From positions 131,100 to 195,099 of the forward strand of contig NZ_AOIN01000046.1 in the NCBI RefSeq assembly GCF_000337135.1: DNA of 64,000 bases. Reading direction: 5' to 3'. Below are positions 1 through 9,010 of the stretch, piece after piece. Every line of letters begins with the position of its first letter. Position 1 is the first letter of the stretch. This DNA comes from Natrialba chahannaoensis JCM 10990. GTDB taxonomy: Archaea; Halobacteriota; Halobacteria; Halobacteriales; Natrialbaceae. The notes under the pieces are model-generated. The model was not told where the DNA came from, made no database searches, and saw only the letters and a program-made list of their open reading frames with translations. The position numbers and the translations under genes were made by a program.

Positions 1-233
1 ACGACAGTCTCGGACTCGTCGTCGAGTGCAACCCGCAGTTCCCCGACCCGGAGGCAGCGAGTGTGCTTCTCGAGGATGCTATCGCGCCGCTGGCTGACCT
101 CTCGGTCGACGTGCAGGAACTCATCGACCACGCCGAGGAGATCCGTGAGAAGCGAGAGCAGCTCGCACAACAGATGCAGGCGGTCGGTCAGGAACAGAGC
201 ACGCAGGCACAGCCGCTTCGGATGTATCAGTAA
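1..233 (+). CDS. PAC2 / proteasome-assembly-chaperone family protein, C-terminal part only
   Basis: The gene enters from the left edge; only the last 76 codons are visible (frame starting at base 3, stop TAA at 231-233). The visible part has the pattern of archaeal PAC2-family C-termini: a segment rich in Asp/Pro/Glu (DPEAASVLLEDAI), then an amphipathic, charged helix (EEIREKREQLAQQMQ) and a short Gln-rich tail. Archaeal PAC2 proteins are thought to help proteasome assembly; this is family knowledge, and the N-terminal domain that would prove membership lies outside the window. The next gene starts 111 bases downstream on the same strand. Confidence 0.6.
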   Translation, partial: DSLGLVVECNPQFPDPEAASVLLEDAIAPLADLSVDVQELIDHAEEIREKREQLAQQMQAVGQEQSTQAQPLRMYQ

Positions 234-344
234 GCCGATTTCGTCTCCGGAGAAGGCGATGATCCGCGCAATTCCGTCGTCCCAGCGGCATCAGAACAGT
301 TTCCACGTATTTTTAATTCCCGACACCCTTCGACGGGAATAGAG

Positions 345-1721
345 ATGACTTCGGCTACCGAGGCCTACGATATCGTGGTCGTCGGCGGGGGGACTGCCGG
401 CTGCTTCGCTGCGACGACCGCCGCCAAGGAGGGGCTCGACGTCGTTCTCCTCGAGCGTAAAACCGAGGAGGAAGGGGGATACATCGCCTGTGGGGATGGC
501 ATCAAGGGAAAGAGTTCCTTCCCGAACGTGCTCGATCGCGAGCGACTCAAAGACGAGGCGTTCACCAACCAGGGAATCGAGCGCGCCATCTTCGAGAACC
601 CACAGAACGGTGCGCGCCTCGAGATCCCGTTCAACGAAACCGGCGGCGTCGTCGACCGCTGGAAATACGGCCAGATCCTCTTAGAGGAGACCGACCGCGC
701 CGGCGTCGACATCCACTACAACACCGTCGTCAACGACGTCATCCAGCCAAACGGCACCGTCGAGGGTGTGACTGCGATTCGGGACGGTGAGGCACTCGAG
801 TACCGGTCCGAAATCGTCATCGACGGCGCGGGTGCGCTCTCGGTGCTCCAGGATAAGGCGGATCTTTCGGCGTCGTCGTTCGACACGAACGTCAACTACT
901 CGCAGTTCTGTTCGGCGTATCGCGAGGTGCTCGAGGTCTCCGAGCCGGTCGAGTGGGACGACGCGCTCGTCTTCAAGCCGACCGAGGAGTTAGGCTACCT
1001 CTGGTACTTCCCGCGCTCGGCGACGGAGATCAACGCCGGCCTGGGCTTCCAGATGAGTCAGGAGCCGATGGAACTGGTCGACGCGCTCAAAGACGATATC
1101 GCCAACCGGGCAGAGTTCCAGGATGCAACGGTGAAGAACAAGCTCGGTGCTGCACTGCCAACACGCCGGCCGTACGACTCGGCGGTCCACCCCGGTTACG
1201 TGGCCGTTGGCGACGCGGCGGGACATGTCAACCCCTGCACCGGCGGCGGTATTCCGGGTGCTGCAAAGGGTGGCCACTGGGCAGCCAAAATCGCCGTCGA
1301 CGCGATTTCCGATGGGGACGTGAGCGAGGCGGCCCTCTGGGAGTACAACCAGCGCGTCCAGACGGACTTTGGCAAGCGCTTCGCGGCGATGGACCTCTAC
1401 AACATCTTCGGCACCGCACAGGAACTGGACGACCTCGTCTCGATCCTCACGGCGATGCCGGGTCAACAGCTCGTCGATGCGATCGGCAAGAAGGGGACTG
1501 CGAAGATGAGCCTTGGTCTCAAGCTCAAGACGCTGATCAAGACCTTCGGCCACTGGGATACGCTCTACGACCTCTATAAAGTCCAGCAGGCCGCCGGCTC
1601 GCTCAAGGGCGTCTACGACAGCTATCCGGACAGCCCCGACCACTTCGACGCTTGGCGCTCGGAGCGCGATAGCGTGCTGAACCGAGTGTACGATATCAGC
1701 GGTGCTGAGCCGAAGTACTAA
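345..1721 (+). CDS. Geranylgeranyl reductase family protein (archaeal lipid saturation)
   Basis: FAD-dependent oxidoreductase of 458 residues. The N-terminus has the dinucleotide-binding signature VVVGGGTAGC (residues 11-20), followed by the family-typical CGDGIKG with Cys49, the aromatic YLWYFP substrate-side motif at about 218-223, and the second FAD motif GDAAGHVNP at 289-297. This set is characteristic of archaeal (di)geranylgeranyl(glycerophospholipid) reductases, which hydrogenate the isoprenoid chains of membrane ether lipids. Length is close to the usual 400-460. The C-terminal part (about 350-440) is helical and less conserved. Substrate level (free GGPP or phospholipid) cannot be told from sequence. 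Confidence 0.85.
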   Translation: MTSATEAYDIVVVGGGTAGCFAATTAAKEGLDVVLLERKTEEEGGYIACGDGIKGKSSFPNVLDRERLKDEAFTNQGIERAIFENPQNGARLEIPFNETGGVVDRWKYGQILLEETDRAGVDIHYNTVVNDVIQPNGTVEGVTAIRDGEALEYRSEIVIDGAGALSVLQDKADLSASSFDTNVNYSQFCSAYREVLEVSEPVEWDDALVFKPTEELGYLWYFPRSATEINAGLGFQMSQEPMELVDALKDDIANRAEFQDATVKNKLGAALPTRRPYDSAVHPGYVAVGDAAGHVNPCTGGGIPGAAKGGHWAAKIAVDAISDGDVSEAALWEYNQRVQTDFGKRFAAMDLYNIFGTAQELDDLVSILTAMPGQQLVDAIGKKGTAKMSLGLKLKTLIKTFGHWDTLYDLYKVQQAAGSLKGVYDSYPDSPDHFDAWRSERDSVLNRVYDISGAEPKY

Positions 1722-1763
1722 CCGGACTAGCGCGAGACTGCTTCTCTCGACGTACAATCCTCG

Positions 1764-1964
1764 TTATCGGAGCCGCCGGTACGCACGCAACAGCACCGAG
1801 GCAGCCGTCCCGACGCCCGGAATCCGCGACGAGAGGGCTGCAGCCCCGAGGAGGAAGAGCCCGCTCGCTCGCCTCCCGCGTACGAACTCCATCACCGCAT
1901 CGATTACCGTCGTCGCTGTGCTCGCCTTCGAGAGCGCATCGACTCGAGTGTTTGTCGTTGTCAT
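1764..1964 (-). CDS. Small hypothetical protein with one hydrophobic segment
   Basis: A 66-residue reading frame starting at the ATG whose complement ends at 1964; an upstream in-frame start would add 15 residues of unlikely composition. The middle (SGLFLLGAAALSSRIPGVGTAASVLL) is hydrophobic, followed by a basic tail (RAYRRLR) that would stay in the cytoplasm. It sits convergent to the geranylgeranyl reductase. Codon use and the clean hydrophobic/basic layout support a real gene; no family is recognised. Confidence 0.5.
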   Translation of the reverse strand: MTTTNTRVDALSKASTATTVIDAVMEFVRGRRASGLFLLGAAALSSRIPGVGTAASVLLRAYRRLR

Positions 1965-2186
1965 CGGTTCAGCGAACGGGCTCCGCGGCCAAACGCGAGT
2001 AGCCTGCACGTGCCGAGTAGGGGTCTGCTGGTTCGCTCCAACGGTCGAAACACCCCGCTACTGTCATTGTAACCACCTCATTGCTGTCACTGCAACCCGA
2101 CAGCCAGACCGCGCCGCGGCATGTCTCCCTGCGGACGATAGATTCAGGTTCCTTCTCCGAGACCACCCGATAGACACCACTCACAG

Positions 2187-3716
2187 ATGCCCACACACCA
2201 CACAGACTCGTTCAACGTTCTCGAGACGAGCGTCGCAGCCGTTCACGACGCGATGACCGACGGCGCGGTCACCGCCGAAGAACTCGTCGAGCGCTATCTG
2301 GCGCGGATCGACGCCTACGACGACGAGCTGAACGCGATCCTGACAGTGAACGACCGGGCTCACGACCGCGCCCGTGATCTCGACGCGAAGTTCGAACAGG
2401 ACGGGTTCGTCGGGCCGCTCCACGGCGTCCCGACGATCATCAAGGACAACCACGACACCCACGACATGCCGACCACCGCGGGATCGACGACGCTCGCGGA
2501 TTCACAGCCCTCGCGGGACGCGTTCATCGTCGACCAGCTTCGGGAGGCTGGCGCGATCATCATCGCGAAGGCGAACTTGCAGGAACTCTCCTTCGGCGTC
2601 GACACGATCAGTTCGCTCGGCGGCGCGACGCGGAACGCCTACGATCTCGAGCACCGGCCGTCCGGCTCGAGTGGCGGCACCGCCGCGGCTATCGCCGCGA
2701 ACCTGGGCCTCATCGGCACCGGCACCGACACCTGCTCGTCGAATCGCTCGCCACCCGCGTTCAACGATCTCGTCGGCGTTCGACCGACCAGAGGCCTGTG
2801 CAGCCGAACCGGGCTTGTCCCTCTGAGCGAAACGCAGGACACGCCGGGCCCCATCGCGCGAACCGTCGAAGACGCCGCGCGACTGCTCGAGGTCATGGCC
2901 GGCTACGATCCCGAGGACCCGGTCACGGCCAGGGGCGTCGGGCAGGTTCCCGACGACGGTTACACCGCCCACCTCGATGCGGACGGCCTCGACGGTGCCA
3001 GAATCGGGATCGCCCGGCAGTTCTTCGGGCTCCAGGGCGATGCCGACGAGTACGAGGCTGTCTCCGAAGACGACGCCGCAGCCGTGACGAGCGTCCTCGA
3101 GGACGCTATCGACGACCTCGAGGCGGCCGGCGCGACGATCGTCGATCCGGTCGATGTCGTCGACACGAACTGGCTCCTGAGCGCTCGCGTGCTCGCATAC
3201 GAGTTCGCGCGAGACTTCGACGCGTATCTCGAGACGCTCGGCGACGATGCCCCGCAGGAATCACTCGCAGCCGTCGTGGACTCGGGCGAACTCGCGCCGT
3301 CGATCGAGGCCCGATTCGAGGGCGGTGAGATCCTCGGAACTGATCAGGACTCACTCGACGACAACACAGGCTACCTGCGTCGGCTCGAACGCCGCAGAGA
3401 GCTTCGCGACAGCGTGCTAGCGACGCTGGCCGACCACGATCTCGACGCCCTGCTGTACCCACCCTCGACGGTTCCGCCGGTCACCGTCGACGACCACCAG
3501 CCGTTCGAGGAGATGAACTGCGAGCTCTCGGCACACACTGGTCTGCCCGCGATCGTCACCCCCGCCGGATTCACCGACGACGGGCTCCCGGTCGGACTCG
3601 AGTTACTCGGTCGCACATTTGCCGAGCCGCGGCTGTTCGAACTCGCGTACGCGTTCGAGCAGACGACAGATAATCGGGTGTCGCCAGCGCAGTTCGGGGC
3701 ACTCGAAATCGAGTAG
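2187..3716 (+). CDS. Amidase signature family protein with atypical nucleophile loop
   Basis: A 509-residue amidase-signature enzyme, related to GatA and fatty-acid-amide-hydrolase-type enzymes that cleave C-N amide bonds with a Ser-cisSer-Lys triad. Visible triad: Lys86 in TIIKDN, cis-Ser161 in GSSGGT, Ser185 in GTDTCSSNR. The nucleophile loop is unusual: most relatives have GTDTGGSIR, so the two glycines before the nucleophile are replaced by Cys183 and Ser184. The rest of the fold (RPTRGLCS, DTPGPIARTVEDAARLL) is intact. It could be a catalytically divergent amidase. It lies 74 bases before a second, standard amidase and may share its physiology, though the second gene has its own promoter. 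Confidence 0.8.
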   Translation: MPTHHTDSFNVLETSVAAVHDAMTDGAVTAEELVERYLARIDAYDDELNAILTVNDRAHDRARDLDAKFEQDGFVGPLHGVPTIIKDNHDTHDMPTTAGSTTLADSQPSRDAFIVDQLREAGAIIIAKANLQELSFGVDTISSLGGATRNAYDLEHRPSGSSGGTAAAIAANLGLIGTGTDTCSSNRSPPAFNDLVGVRPTRGLCSRTGLVPLSETQDTPGPIARTVEDAARLLEVMAGYDPEDPVTARGVGQVPDDGYTAHLDADGLDGARIGIARQFFGLQGDADEYEAVSEDDAAAVTSVLEDAIDDLEAAGATIVDPVDVVDTNWLLSARVLAYEFARDFDAYLETLGDDAPQESLAAVVDSGELAPSIEARFEGGEILGTDQDSLDDNTGYLRRLERRRELRDSVLATLADHDLDALLYPPSTVPPVTVDDHQPFEEMNCELSAHTGLPAIVTPAGFTDDGLPVGLELLGRTFAEPRLFELAYAFEQTTDNRVSPAQFGALEIE

Positions 3717-3759
3717 GCGATCCGTTCGACGAACCCGACGAGCGCGCCAACCGAGCAAA

Positions 3760-3769
3760 CGTATATTTC
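3760..3769 (+). promoter_or_regulatory. TATA box of the second amidase
   Basis: The sequence cgtatatttc lies about 25-30 bases before the ATG at 3791, the spacing expected for a leaderless haloarchaeal transcript. It indicates that the second amidase is transcribed on its own. Confidence 0.5.
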
Positions 3770-3790
3770 ACTCCGTGAGACAGTACGGGT

Positions 3791-5278
3791 ATGTCACGCG
3801 AGCGCCACGAAACGGATCGTCTTGGCGAGTCAGCACTCACGCGGCTGTCGGCTACCGAACTCGCGAGTCGAATCAGAGATGGTGAGGTAACCGCCACCGA
3901 AGCGGTCGAGGCACACCTTAACCGAATCGACGCGCGCGACGACGAAATCAACGCCTTCGTTACCGTCTGCGCTGACGAGGCGCGCGAGGCCGCCGCCGAG
4001 GCGGACCGGGTACTCGAGTCCACCAAGGCTAACGACATCGCCGATTCTACTGTCGACGACGAACATATCGGCCCCCTCCACGGTGTCCCAATCGCGCTCA
4101 AGGATCTCGGCTCGCTGAAGGAGGGACTGCCCTACACCTTCGGCTCGGCGCTATTCACTGACTTCGTGGCACCCAAAACGGCCGTCACCGTCGCGCGACT
4201 CGAGGACGCCGGCGCGATTGTGCTCGGGACGACGAACACACCCGAGTTCGGCCACAAAGGGACGACGACCAACGACGTAATTGGGGCGACGGCATCACCG
4301 ATCGACACCGAACTGAACGCGGGCGGCTCCTCCGGCGGCTCCGCGGCGGCGGTTGCGGCAGGAATGACGCCTGTCGCGACTGGCAGCGACGCGGGCGGCT
4401 CGCTTCGCATTCCAGCGGCCGCCTGCGGCGTCTACGGCTTCAAACCGACGTTCGGCCTCGTGCCCTCGGCCAGCAGGCCCAACGGCTTCGGCCGGGCGCG
4501 CCACCACGTAACGAAAGGGCCGCTCTCGCGCACCGTCGCCGACTCGGCCGCGCTCCTCTCAGCGATGGCTGGCCACCATCCCGGTGATCCCGAGAGCGTT
4601 CCCGTCGATATTGCGTTTCGGGACGCTGTACAGGAGCCGTCCACCGACCTGCGGATCGCCTACAGCCCAGATCTCGATGTGTTCCCAGTCACGGACACGG
4701 TTCGCACGGTCGTCGACGACGCGGTGGCGTCGTTCGAGGACGCAGGTGCTACCGTCGAGGAAGTCTCCGTCGATCACGGCTACACGATGGACGACCTCAT
4801 CGAGGCGGTGATCCCGACGTTCACGACCTCAATGCTCGAGAGCGCTATCGTTACCGCGGAGTCCCACGGCGTCGATCTACGTGAGCATCCCGAAACAGTC
4901 ACCGACAGTCTGTCCCAGATGCTCGAACTGGGCGAACAGTACGGTCCCGCCGATATCGCCCGCTCGGATATCGCCCGGACGGCCATCTTCGACGCCGTGC
5001 AAGAGGTGCTGTCCGAGTACGACCTGCTCGCGACGCCAACCCTCTCGCGCGTCGACGTCGGACTTCACGAAGACCTCGACGCAGAGGCCTGGGAGTGGCC
5101 GCTCACCTGGCCGTTCAACTGGACTGGCCACCCCGCCGCCTCCGCGCCCGCTGGGCTCACGGACGCGGGATACCCCGTCGGGCTCCAGCTCGTCGGCCCT
5201 CGCTTCGGTGACGACACCGTGCTCGCCGGGAGCGCGGTACTCGAGTCCCAGCGTCCCTGGGACCACCTGTACGAGTGA
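3791..5278 (+). CDS. Amidase signature family protein
   Basis: A 495-residue amidase with a complete, canonical site: Lys104 in IALKDLG, cis-Ser180 in GGSSGGSAAAV, and nucleophile Ser204 in GSDAGGSLRIP, followed by YGFKPTFG. Haloarchaea carry several such stand-alone amidases beside the true GatA of the tRNA amidotransferase; without gatB/gatC next to it, a role in hydrolysing small amides is more likely than tRNA amidation. Substrate is not predictable. It is only distantly similar to the amidase directly upstream, so this is not a recent tandem duplication. Confidence 0.85.
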   Translation: MSRERHETDRLGESALTRLSATELASRIRDGEVTATEAVEAHLNRIDARDDEINAFVTVCADEAREAAAEADRVLESTKANDIADSTVDDEHIGPLHGVPIALKDLGSLKEGLPYTFGSALFTDFVAPKTAVTVARLEDAGAIVLGTTNTPEFGHKGTTTNDVIGATASPIDTELNAGGSSGGSAAAVAAGMTPVATGSDAGGSLRIPAAACGVYGFKPTFGLVPSASRPNGFGRARHHVTKGPLSRTVADSAALLSAMAGHHPGDPESVPVDIAFRDAVQEPSTDLRIAYSPDLDVFPVTDTVRTVVDDAVASFEDAGATVEEVSVDHGYTMDDLIEAVIPTFTTSMLESAIVTAESHGVDLREHPETVTDSLSQMLELGEQYGPADIARSDIARTAIFDAVQEVLSEYDLLATPTLSRVDVGLHEDLDAEAWEWPLTWPFNWTGHPAASAPAGLTDAGYPVGLQLVGPRFGDDTVLAGSAVLESQRPWDHLYE

Positions 5279-5389
5279 CCACTGGCACGACCTTCCTGTA
5301 TGAGGTGGTCGCTGGCACGCGTTCACGACCTCCCTTCGCACACCGCCGCAACCCAAACCCATTTTCGCATTCCGGACCTCTCGCCGGAT

Positions 5390-6232
5390 ATGGCAGCCGA
5401 CAACGCCGAACAAATCGCACCTGAGACGTGTCCGACCGCAGCCGGCATGCCGATGCTCGGCCTGGGAACCTGGCAGAACGACTCGCCGGAGGAGTGCGCC
5501 GAGAGCGTCCGCACCGCACTCGAGGCTGGCTATCGCCACATCGACACCGCACAGGCCTACGACAACGAGGAGGCCGTCGGCGAGGAAATCGCCACGTCCA
5601 ACGTCGACCGCGAGGACGTCTTCCTCGCGACCAAAGTCTGGATCTCGAACCTCGCCTCCGAGGACGTACTCGAGACGGCTCGCGAAAGCATCGATCGTCT
5701 CGGCGTCGAGTACGTCGACCTGCTGTACGTCCACTGGCCGGCCCGGACGTACGACCCGGCGGAGACGCTGGACGCGTTTTCGGAACTCTACGAGGAGGGG
5801 GTCATCGAGAACGTCGGCGTGAGTAACTTCCTGCCCGAGCAACTCGAGGAGGCCGTCGAACGCTGTGACGCGCCGATTCTCGCGAACCAGGTGGAACTGC
5901 ACCCACTGTTGCCCCAGGAGGAGATCCGCGACGCCTGCGCGGCACACGATATCGAAGTGGTCGCCTACTCGCCGATCGCTCGCGGTGATGTCTTCGATCA
6001 ACCCGAAATCCAGGAGGTAGCCGACAAACACGACGTCAGCGAGGCGCAGGTCAGTCTGGCCTGGCTGCGCGAGATGGGCGTCACCGCCATCCCAAAGGCA
6101 ACGGGCGAGGACCACATCCGGGACAACTGGGAGTCGCTTGCACTCGAGTTAGCCCAGGAGGATATCGAGACGATCGACGCGATCGAGGAGATAGACCGGA
6201 AGGTCGATCCAGAGTTTGGCCCCTGGAACTGA
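5390..6232 (+). CDS. Aldo/keto reductase
   Basis: NAD(P)H-dependent carbonyl reductase of 280 residues when started at the ATG at 5390; an upstream start at 5300 would add 30 residues unlike the family. The catalytic tetrad is complete: Asp52 and Tyr57 in IDTAQAYDNE, Lys82 in ATKVW, His115 in YVHWP. Family patches GVSNF and the C-terminal AIPKATG, which binds the cofactor phosphate, are present. Length matches the usual 270-320. The physiological substrate is unknown. Confidence 0.85.
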   Translation: MAADNAEQIAPETCPTAAGMPMLGLGTWQNDSPEECAESVRTALEAGYRHIDTAQAYDNEEAVGEEIATSNVDREDVFLATKVWISNLASEDVLETARESIDRLGVEYVDLLYVHWPARTYDPAETLDAFSELYEEGVIENVGVSNFLPEQLEEAVERCDAPILANQVELHPLLPQEEIRDACAAHDIEVVAYSPIARGDVFDQPEIQEVADKHDVSEAQVSLAWLREMGVTAIPKATGEDHIRDNWESLALELAQEDIETIDAIEEIDRKVDPEFGPWN

Positions 6233-6346
6233 GTCATCGGGTGGCCAACCAGTATAGACATTACATATTACTATGCTGACTCATTTGTGGAGTGGAAAAA
6301 CAAGAAAGGAGGAAAGTTTACGGTACGTCAGTTTTTTGGCTCAGGT

Positions 6347-7096
6347 ATGTCCACCCGCACGCAACGTGGTGGTGGTGGCGGGATCATCGGTGCGATCAGA
6401 GCTGACCTCAATCAGTTACACGGTGCCTGGATGGAACTCGTCTTTCCGCGACAGCGCGGCCGCGGCCACTCAGTCATGGGGAAGTGGCGTCCCGAGACGC
6501 TGCCACAAAAGATTGCCTACTACGCCTGGAGCGTCTTCGGCACGCTCGGGTTGTTGATCCTGTACCCGCTTACCGTCATTGGCTTTGCTACCCGCTACTA
6601 TGCGGCGAAACTCGACTCGACGCGAACCCGCCTCGGCATCGTCGGCGTGACAGCCATCGCGCTGCTCGTCTGGGGGACGTTGACGGTGATTGCACACTTC
6701 CAGTTGCCGGTCGAGGAGACCATCGCGATCGGTGCCGCAAGTGCCGTCGCGACGATCTCGACTGCGCTCGCGGCCGGCACGTCCAAGGTCGGCGGTCGAC
6801 CCGTCTCCGTACTGTTCGCCTACCCGTTCGCGATGACAGCGCTGTTCCTCCCGCCGGTCGTCGCGGCGCTCGTCACGCCGTCACTCGAAGGCGTCGTGCT
6901 CGAGCCGAGCTACGACTTCGCGGCCTGGGCGCTCGATAACATCCTCCACGTTGGCGGACTCAACGAGTTCCTGCGCTCGAACTACGAACTCGAAGGGGCT
7001 GCCTACGCGGCGATGTGGGTGGGGATCTCCTTCCCGCTTGGCTGGTTCCTCGGAACGGTTGTCGCACTGGCGAATCTGGTGCGACCGTCCGAGTAA
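6347..7096 (+). CDS. Conserved haloarchaeal integral membrane protein
   Basis: A 249-residue protein taken from the ATG at 6347 (MSTRTQRGGGG); the longer frame from 6287 adds a Lys/Gly-rich stretch that looks like leader sequence. After a basic, Gly-rich N-terminus with HSVMGKW come about five hydrophobic segments (around residues 60-80, 95-112, 122-145, 150-180, 215-240). It ends in a basic RPSE tail. No enzymatic motif is visible and no named family is recognised; function unknown. Confidence 0.7.
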   Translation: MSTRTQRGGGGGIIGAIRADLNQLHGAWMELVFPRQRGRGHSVMGKWRPETLPQKIAYYAWSVFGTLGLLILYPLTVIGFATRYYAAKLDSTRTRLGIVGVTAIALLVWGTLTVIAHFQLPVEETIAIGAASAVATISTALAAGTSKVGGRPVSVLFAYPFAMTALFLPPVVAALVTPSLEGVVLEPSYDFAAWALDNILHVGGLNEFLRSNYELEGAAYAAMWVGISFPLGWFLGTVVALANLVRPSE

Positions 7097-7181
7097 TCGA
7101 TGCAAGCGCTTGCGGTTTCTTCCCGTTCAACGAACGGTCAGTTTCGATAACGTTAGGCCGATTCAGTTCCGAGCATTGGAT

Positions 7182-7376
7182 ATGGAACTCGACCTGCCGA
7201 AAACGATCGCTGTGTTCGCCCTGATCATCGCGCTCGGAACGGTCGGGCTGATGACGATGCCGATGGGGATGGGCACGGACACGATTCTGATGATGGTCGT
7301 GCCCTCGATGGCGATCTTTGGTGCGATCATGCTCGCACTCGGTGTCAAGCACGGGGAGTACCGTGCGACGAACTGA
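7182..7376 (+). CDS. Small two-helix membrane protein
   Basis: A 64-residue protein beginning MELDLPKTIAVF. Two hydrophobic helices (about 8-27 and 34-52) are separated by a Met/Gly-rich turn (MPMGMGTDT), and the protein ends VKHGEYRATN. This layout is seen in a small family common in haloarchaea, but I cannot assign a role. It lies 85 bases after the membrane protein upstream, on the same strand, and could be co-transcribed. Confidence 0.6.
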   Translation: MELDLPKTIAVFALIIALGTVGLMTMPMGMGTDTILMMVVPSMAIFGAIMLALGVKHGEYRATN

Positions 7377-7417
7377 GAAGTACGTCGACACCAGACGGAT
7401 ACCGAAAATCGACCTCG

Positions 7418-7867
7418 TTATTCGATTCGGCCGCCGCCGAACCTGCCGCGATACACGGGAACTCCCTCGCAGTCGATGCGCTCGGTTCCCGAGAACCGTG
7501 TGATTGTCCCGTCACTGACTGTTCGATAGACGAATGAATCGGCGGCGTATCGCCGTGGCCCTCTGTAGGGCATTTCGACGGGGGCCTGCTCAAGCGCTTC
7601 GCGGAGGAATTTGTAGATGTGTTCGTCGTCGCCGTCGTAACCAGTCGGTTCGCCGGCATAGTGCATCCCCCAGACGGGTGTCTCATCGAAGAACACGATT
7701 TCGGAGCCGAGGAACGCCGTCGAACCGTAGTAGCGATCTACGTATCGCCAGTTCCCAGTCACGTACTCGACAACCGTTCCGCCGTCACCCGTCGGATCGC
7801 CATTGCCGGCCGCGTAGCCGTTTCGATGGGCGTCGACGACGAACTCTCGTAACGCTCGTTGATCCAT
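7418..7867 (-). CDS. DUF5680-like protein
   Basis: A 149-residue protein started at MDQRALREFV. It shows the pattern of DUF5680: GYAAGNGD near the N-terminus, then VTGNWRYVDRYYGSTAFLG, EIVFFDETPVWGMHYAG, and a charged C-terminal region. Proteins of this type are small, cytosolic and of unknown function. No catalytic residues can be proposed. It is convergent with the small membrane protein upstream and lies just beyond the end of the PP-loop enzyme gene. Confidence 0.6.
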   Translation of the reverse strand: MDQRALREFVVDAHRNGYAAGNGDPTGDGGTVVEYVTGNWRYVDRYYGSTAFLGSEIVFFDETPVWGMHYAGEPTGYDGDDEHIYKFLREALEQAPVEMPYRGPRRYAADSFVYRTVSDGTITRFSGTERIDCEGVPVYRGRFGGGRIE

Positions 7868-7964
7868 ACGGTGATGTCTCACACTGGCTCTAAAAACACT
7901 GCTCTGACAGTTCGATTGCTCGTTCCCGAACTCGCCGTTCTGGGCTCGGTTTACGCGGTATCTG

Positions 7965-8936
7965 TTACATATAGCCGAGATCTCGCAGGCGCTCCATCAG
8001 GTCCTCTTTATCCTGGGCGCGGCCCGCACGCTCGGTCGTTCCCTCCAGATCCTGCAACCAGGCTGGTTCCTCTTCACTCTTTTCTGTACTCACTTCGCTG
8101 CCAAGCGAGCGGAAGCCGGCGAAGTACTTGGGTGACACCGGAATGTCGTCCTGCGTGAGGTCGTTCGGCAGGTCCGTATCGCTCTGTGGCACGTACCCGT
8201 CGTCCGGGAACTCCGGCACCGTATCCGGCACGACGAAGTCCCAGAAGGCTTCCCACACCGCGGCTTCGTCGAACTGCAGGATGGGCTGTACGCGGTCGTG
8301 TGGCGGGTAGATGTCCGGATCGTGACGCGGCGAGAAGAACGTCTCGTCGGCGCGAGCCTCCTGTTCGTCCCAACGGACGCCCGAGATGACGCCGTCGACG
8401 TCGTGCTCCTCCAGCGCGTTGTTCAGCGCCACCGTCTTCAACAGGTGGTTGCCCACGTAGGTATCGAGCAGGAACGGGAACGTGTCCTCTTCGTACTCGA
8501 GTATGTTCTCGACGTGGTGCTGGTTGTGCTCGGAGAGGCCCGAGATGTCGATGTCGTCGCCGGGTTCGAGGCCGTGCTCGTCGACGTACTCGCCGACGTC
8601 CTCGTTGCGGGCGTAGATGACATCGAGGTCCCACTCGTCGGCCCAGTGGTCGACGAAGTCGTGAATCTCGTCGAAGTGCTGGTAGTGGTCGATGAAAATT
8701 GCGGACGGGACGTCGAGGTCGTAGCGCTCTGCGACCTGGCTGACGAAGTAGAGGACGAGCGTGGAGTCTTTGCCACCGGTCCACATGACCGCGGGGTTTT
8801 CGTACTGTTCGAGTCCCTGGCGGGTGACCTCGATCGCCTTCTCGATCTTGTCGTTGATGTGTGGATAGTCGACGGGATCCTCGCCGGAGCCGTCGTCGTA
8901 GTCGACGCTGACGTAGTCGGGGAAGTTCTCGGTCAT
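7965..8936 (-). CDS. PAPS-reductase-like PP-loop family protein
   Basis: A 323-residue member of the adenine-nucleotide alpha-hydrolase / PAPS reductase superfamily. The PP-loop MWTGGKDST (residues 51-59) binds the nucleotide diphosphate; GVRWDEQEARADE further on resembles the arginine/acid segment after the core in CysD-like enzymes. The C-terminal 60 residues are charged and specific to haloarchaeal members. It could be a sulfate adenylyltransferase-like or sulfotransfer enzyme; the exact reaction is open. The start MTENFPDY at 8936 is preceded by cgttttacc about 27 bases upstream, so it probably has its own promoter although it follows wecB by only 75 bases. Confidence 0.75.
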   Translation of the reverse strand: MTENFPDYVSVDYDDGSGEDPVDYPHINDKIEKAIEVTRQGLEQYENPAVMWTGGKDSTLVLYFVSQVAERYDLDVPSAIFIDHYQHFDEIHDFVDHWADEWDLDVIYARNEDVGEYVDEHGLEPGDDIDISGLSEHNQHHVENILEYEEDTFPFLLDTYVGNHLLKTVALNNALEEHDVDGVISGVRWDEQEARADETFFSPRHDPDIYPPHDRVQPILQFDEAAVWEAFWDFVVPDTVPEFPDDGYVPQSDTDLPNDLTQDDIPVSPKYFAGFRSLGSEVSTEKSEEEPAWLQDLEGTTERAGRAQDKEDLMERLRDLGYM

Positions 8937-9010
8937 CTCGTAATTAGATATAATTACCACGGTAAAACGCTTTGGGGGACCGGAAACCTCTGTCGGAATC
9001 TCGGACCATC

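Noticed and set aside
4877..6115. A 412-codon open frame on the minus strand opposite the second amidase and the aldo/keto reductase
   Set aside because: It is the GC-rich shadow of two clearly real plus-strand enzymes; its composition (Arg, Val, Gly, Leu in low order) shows no motif.
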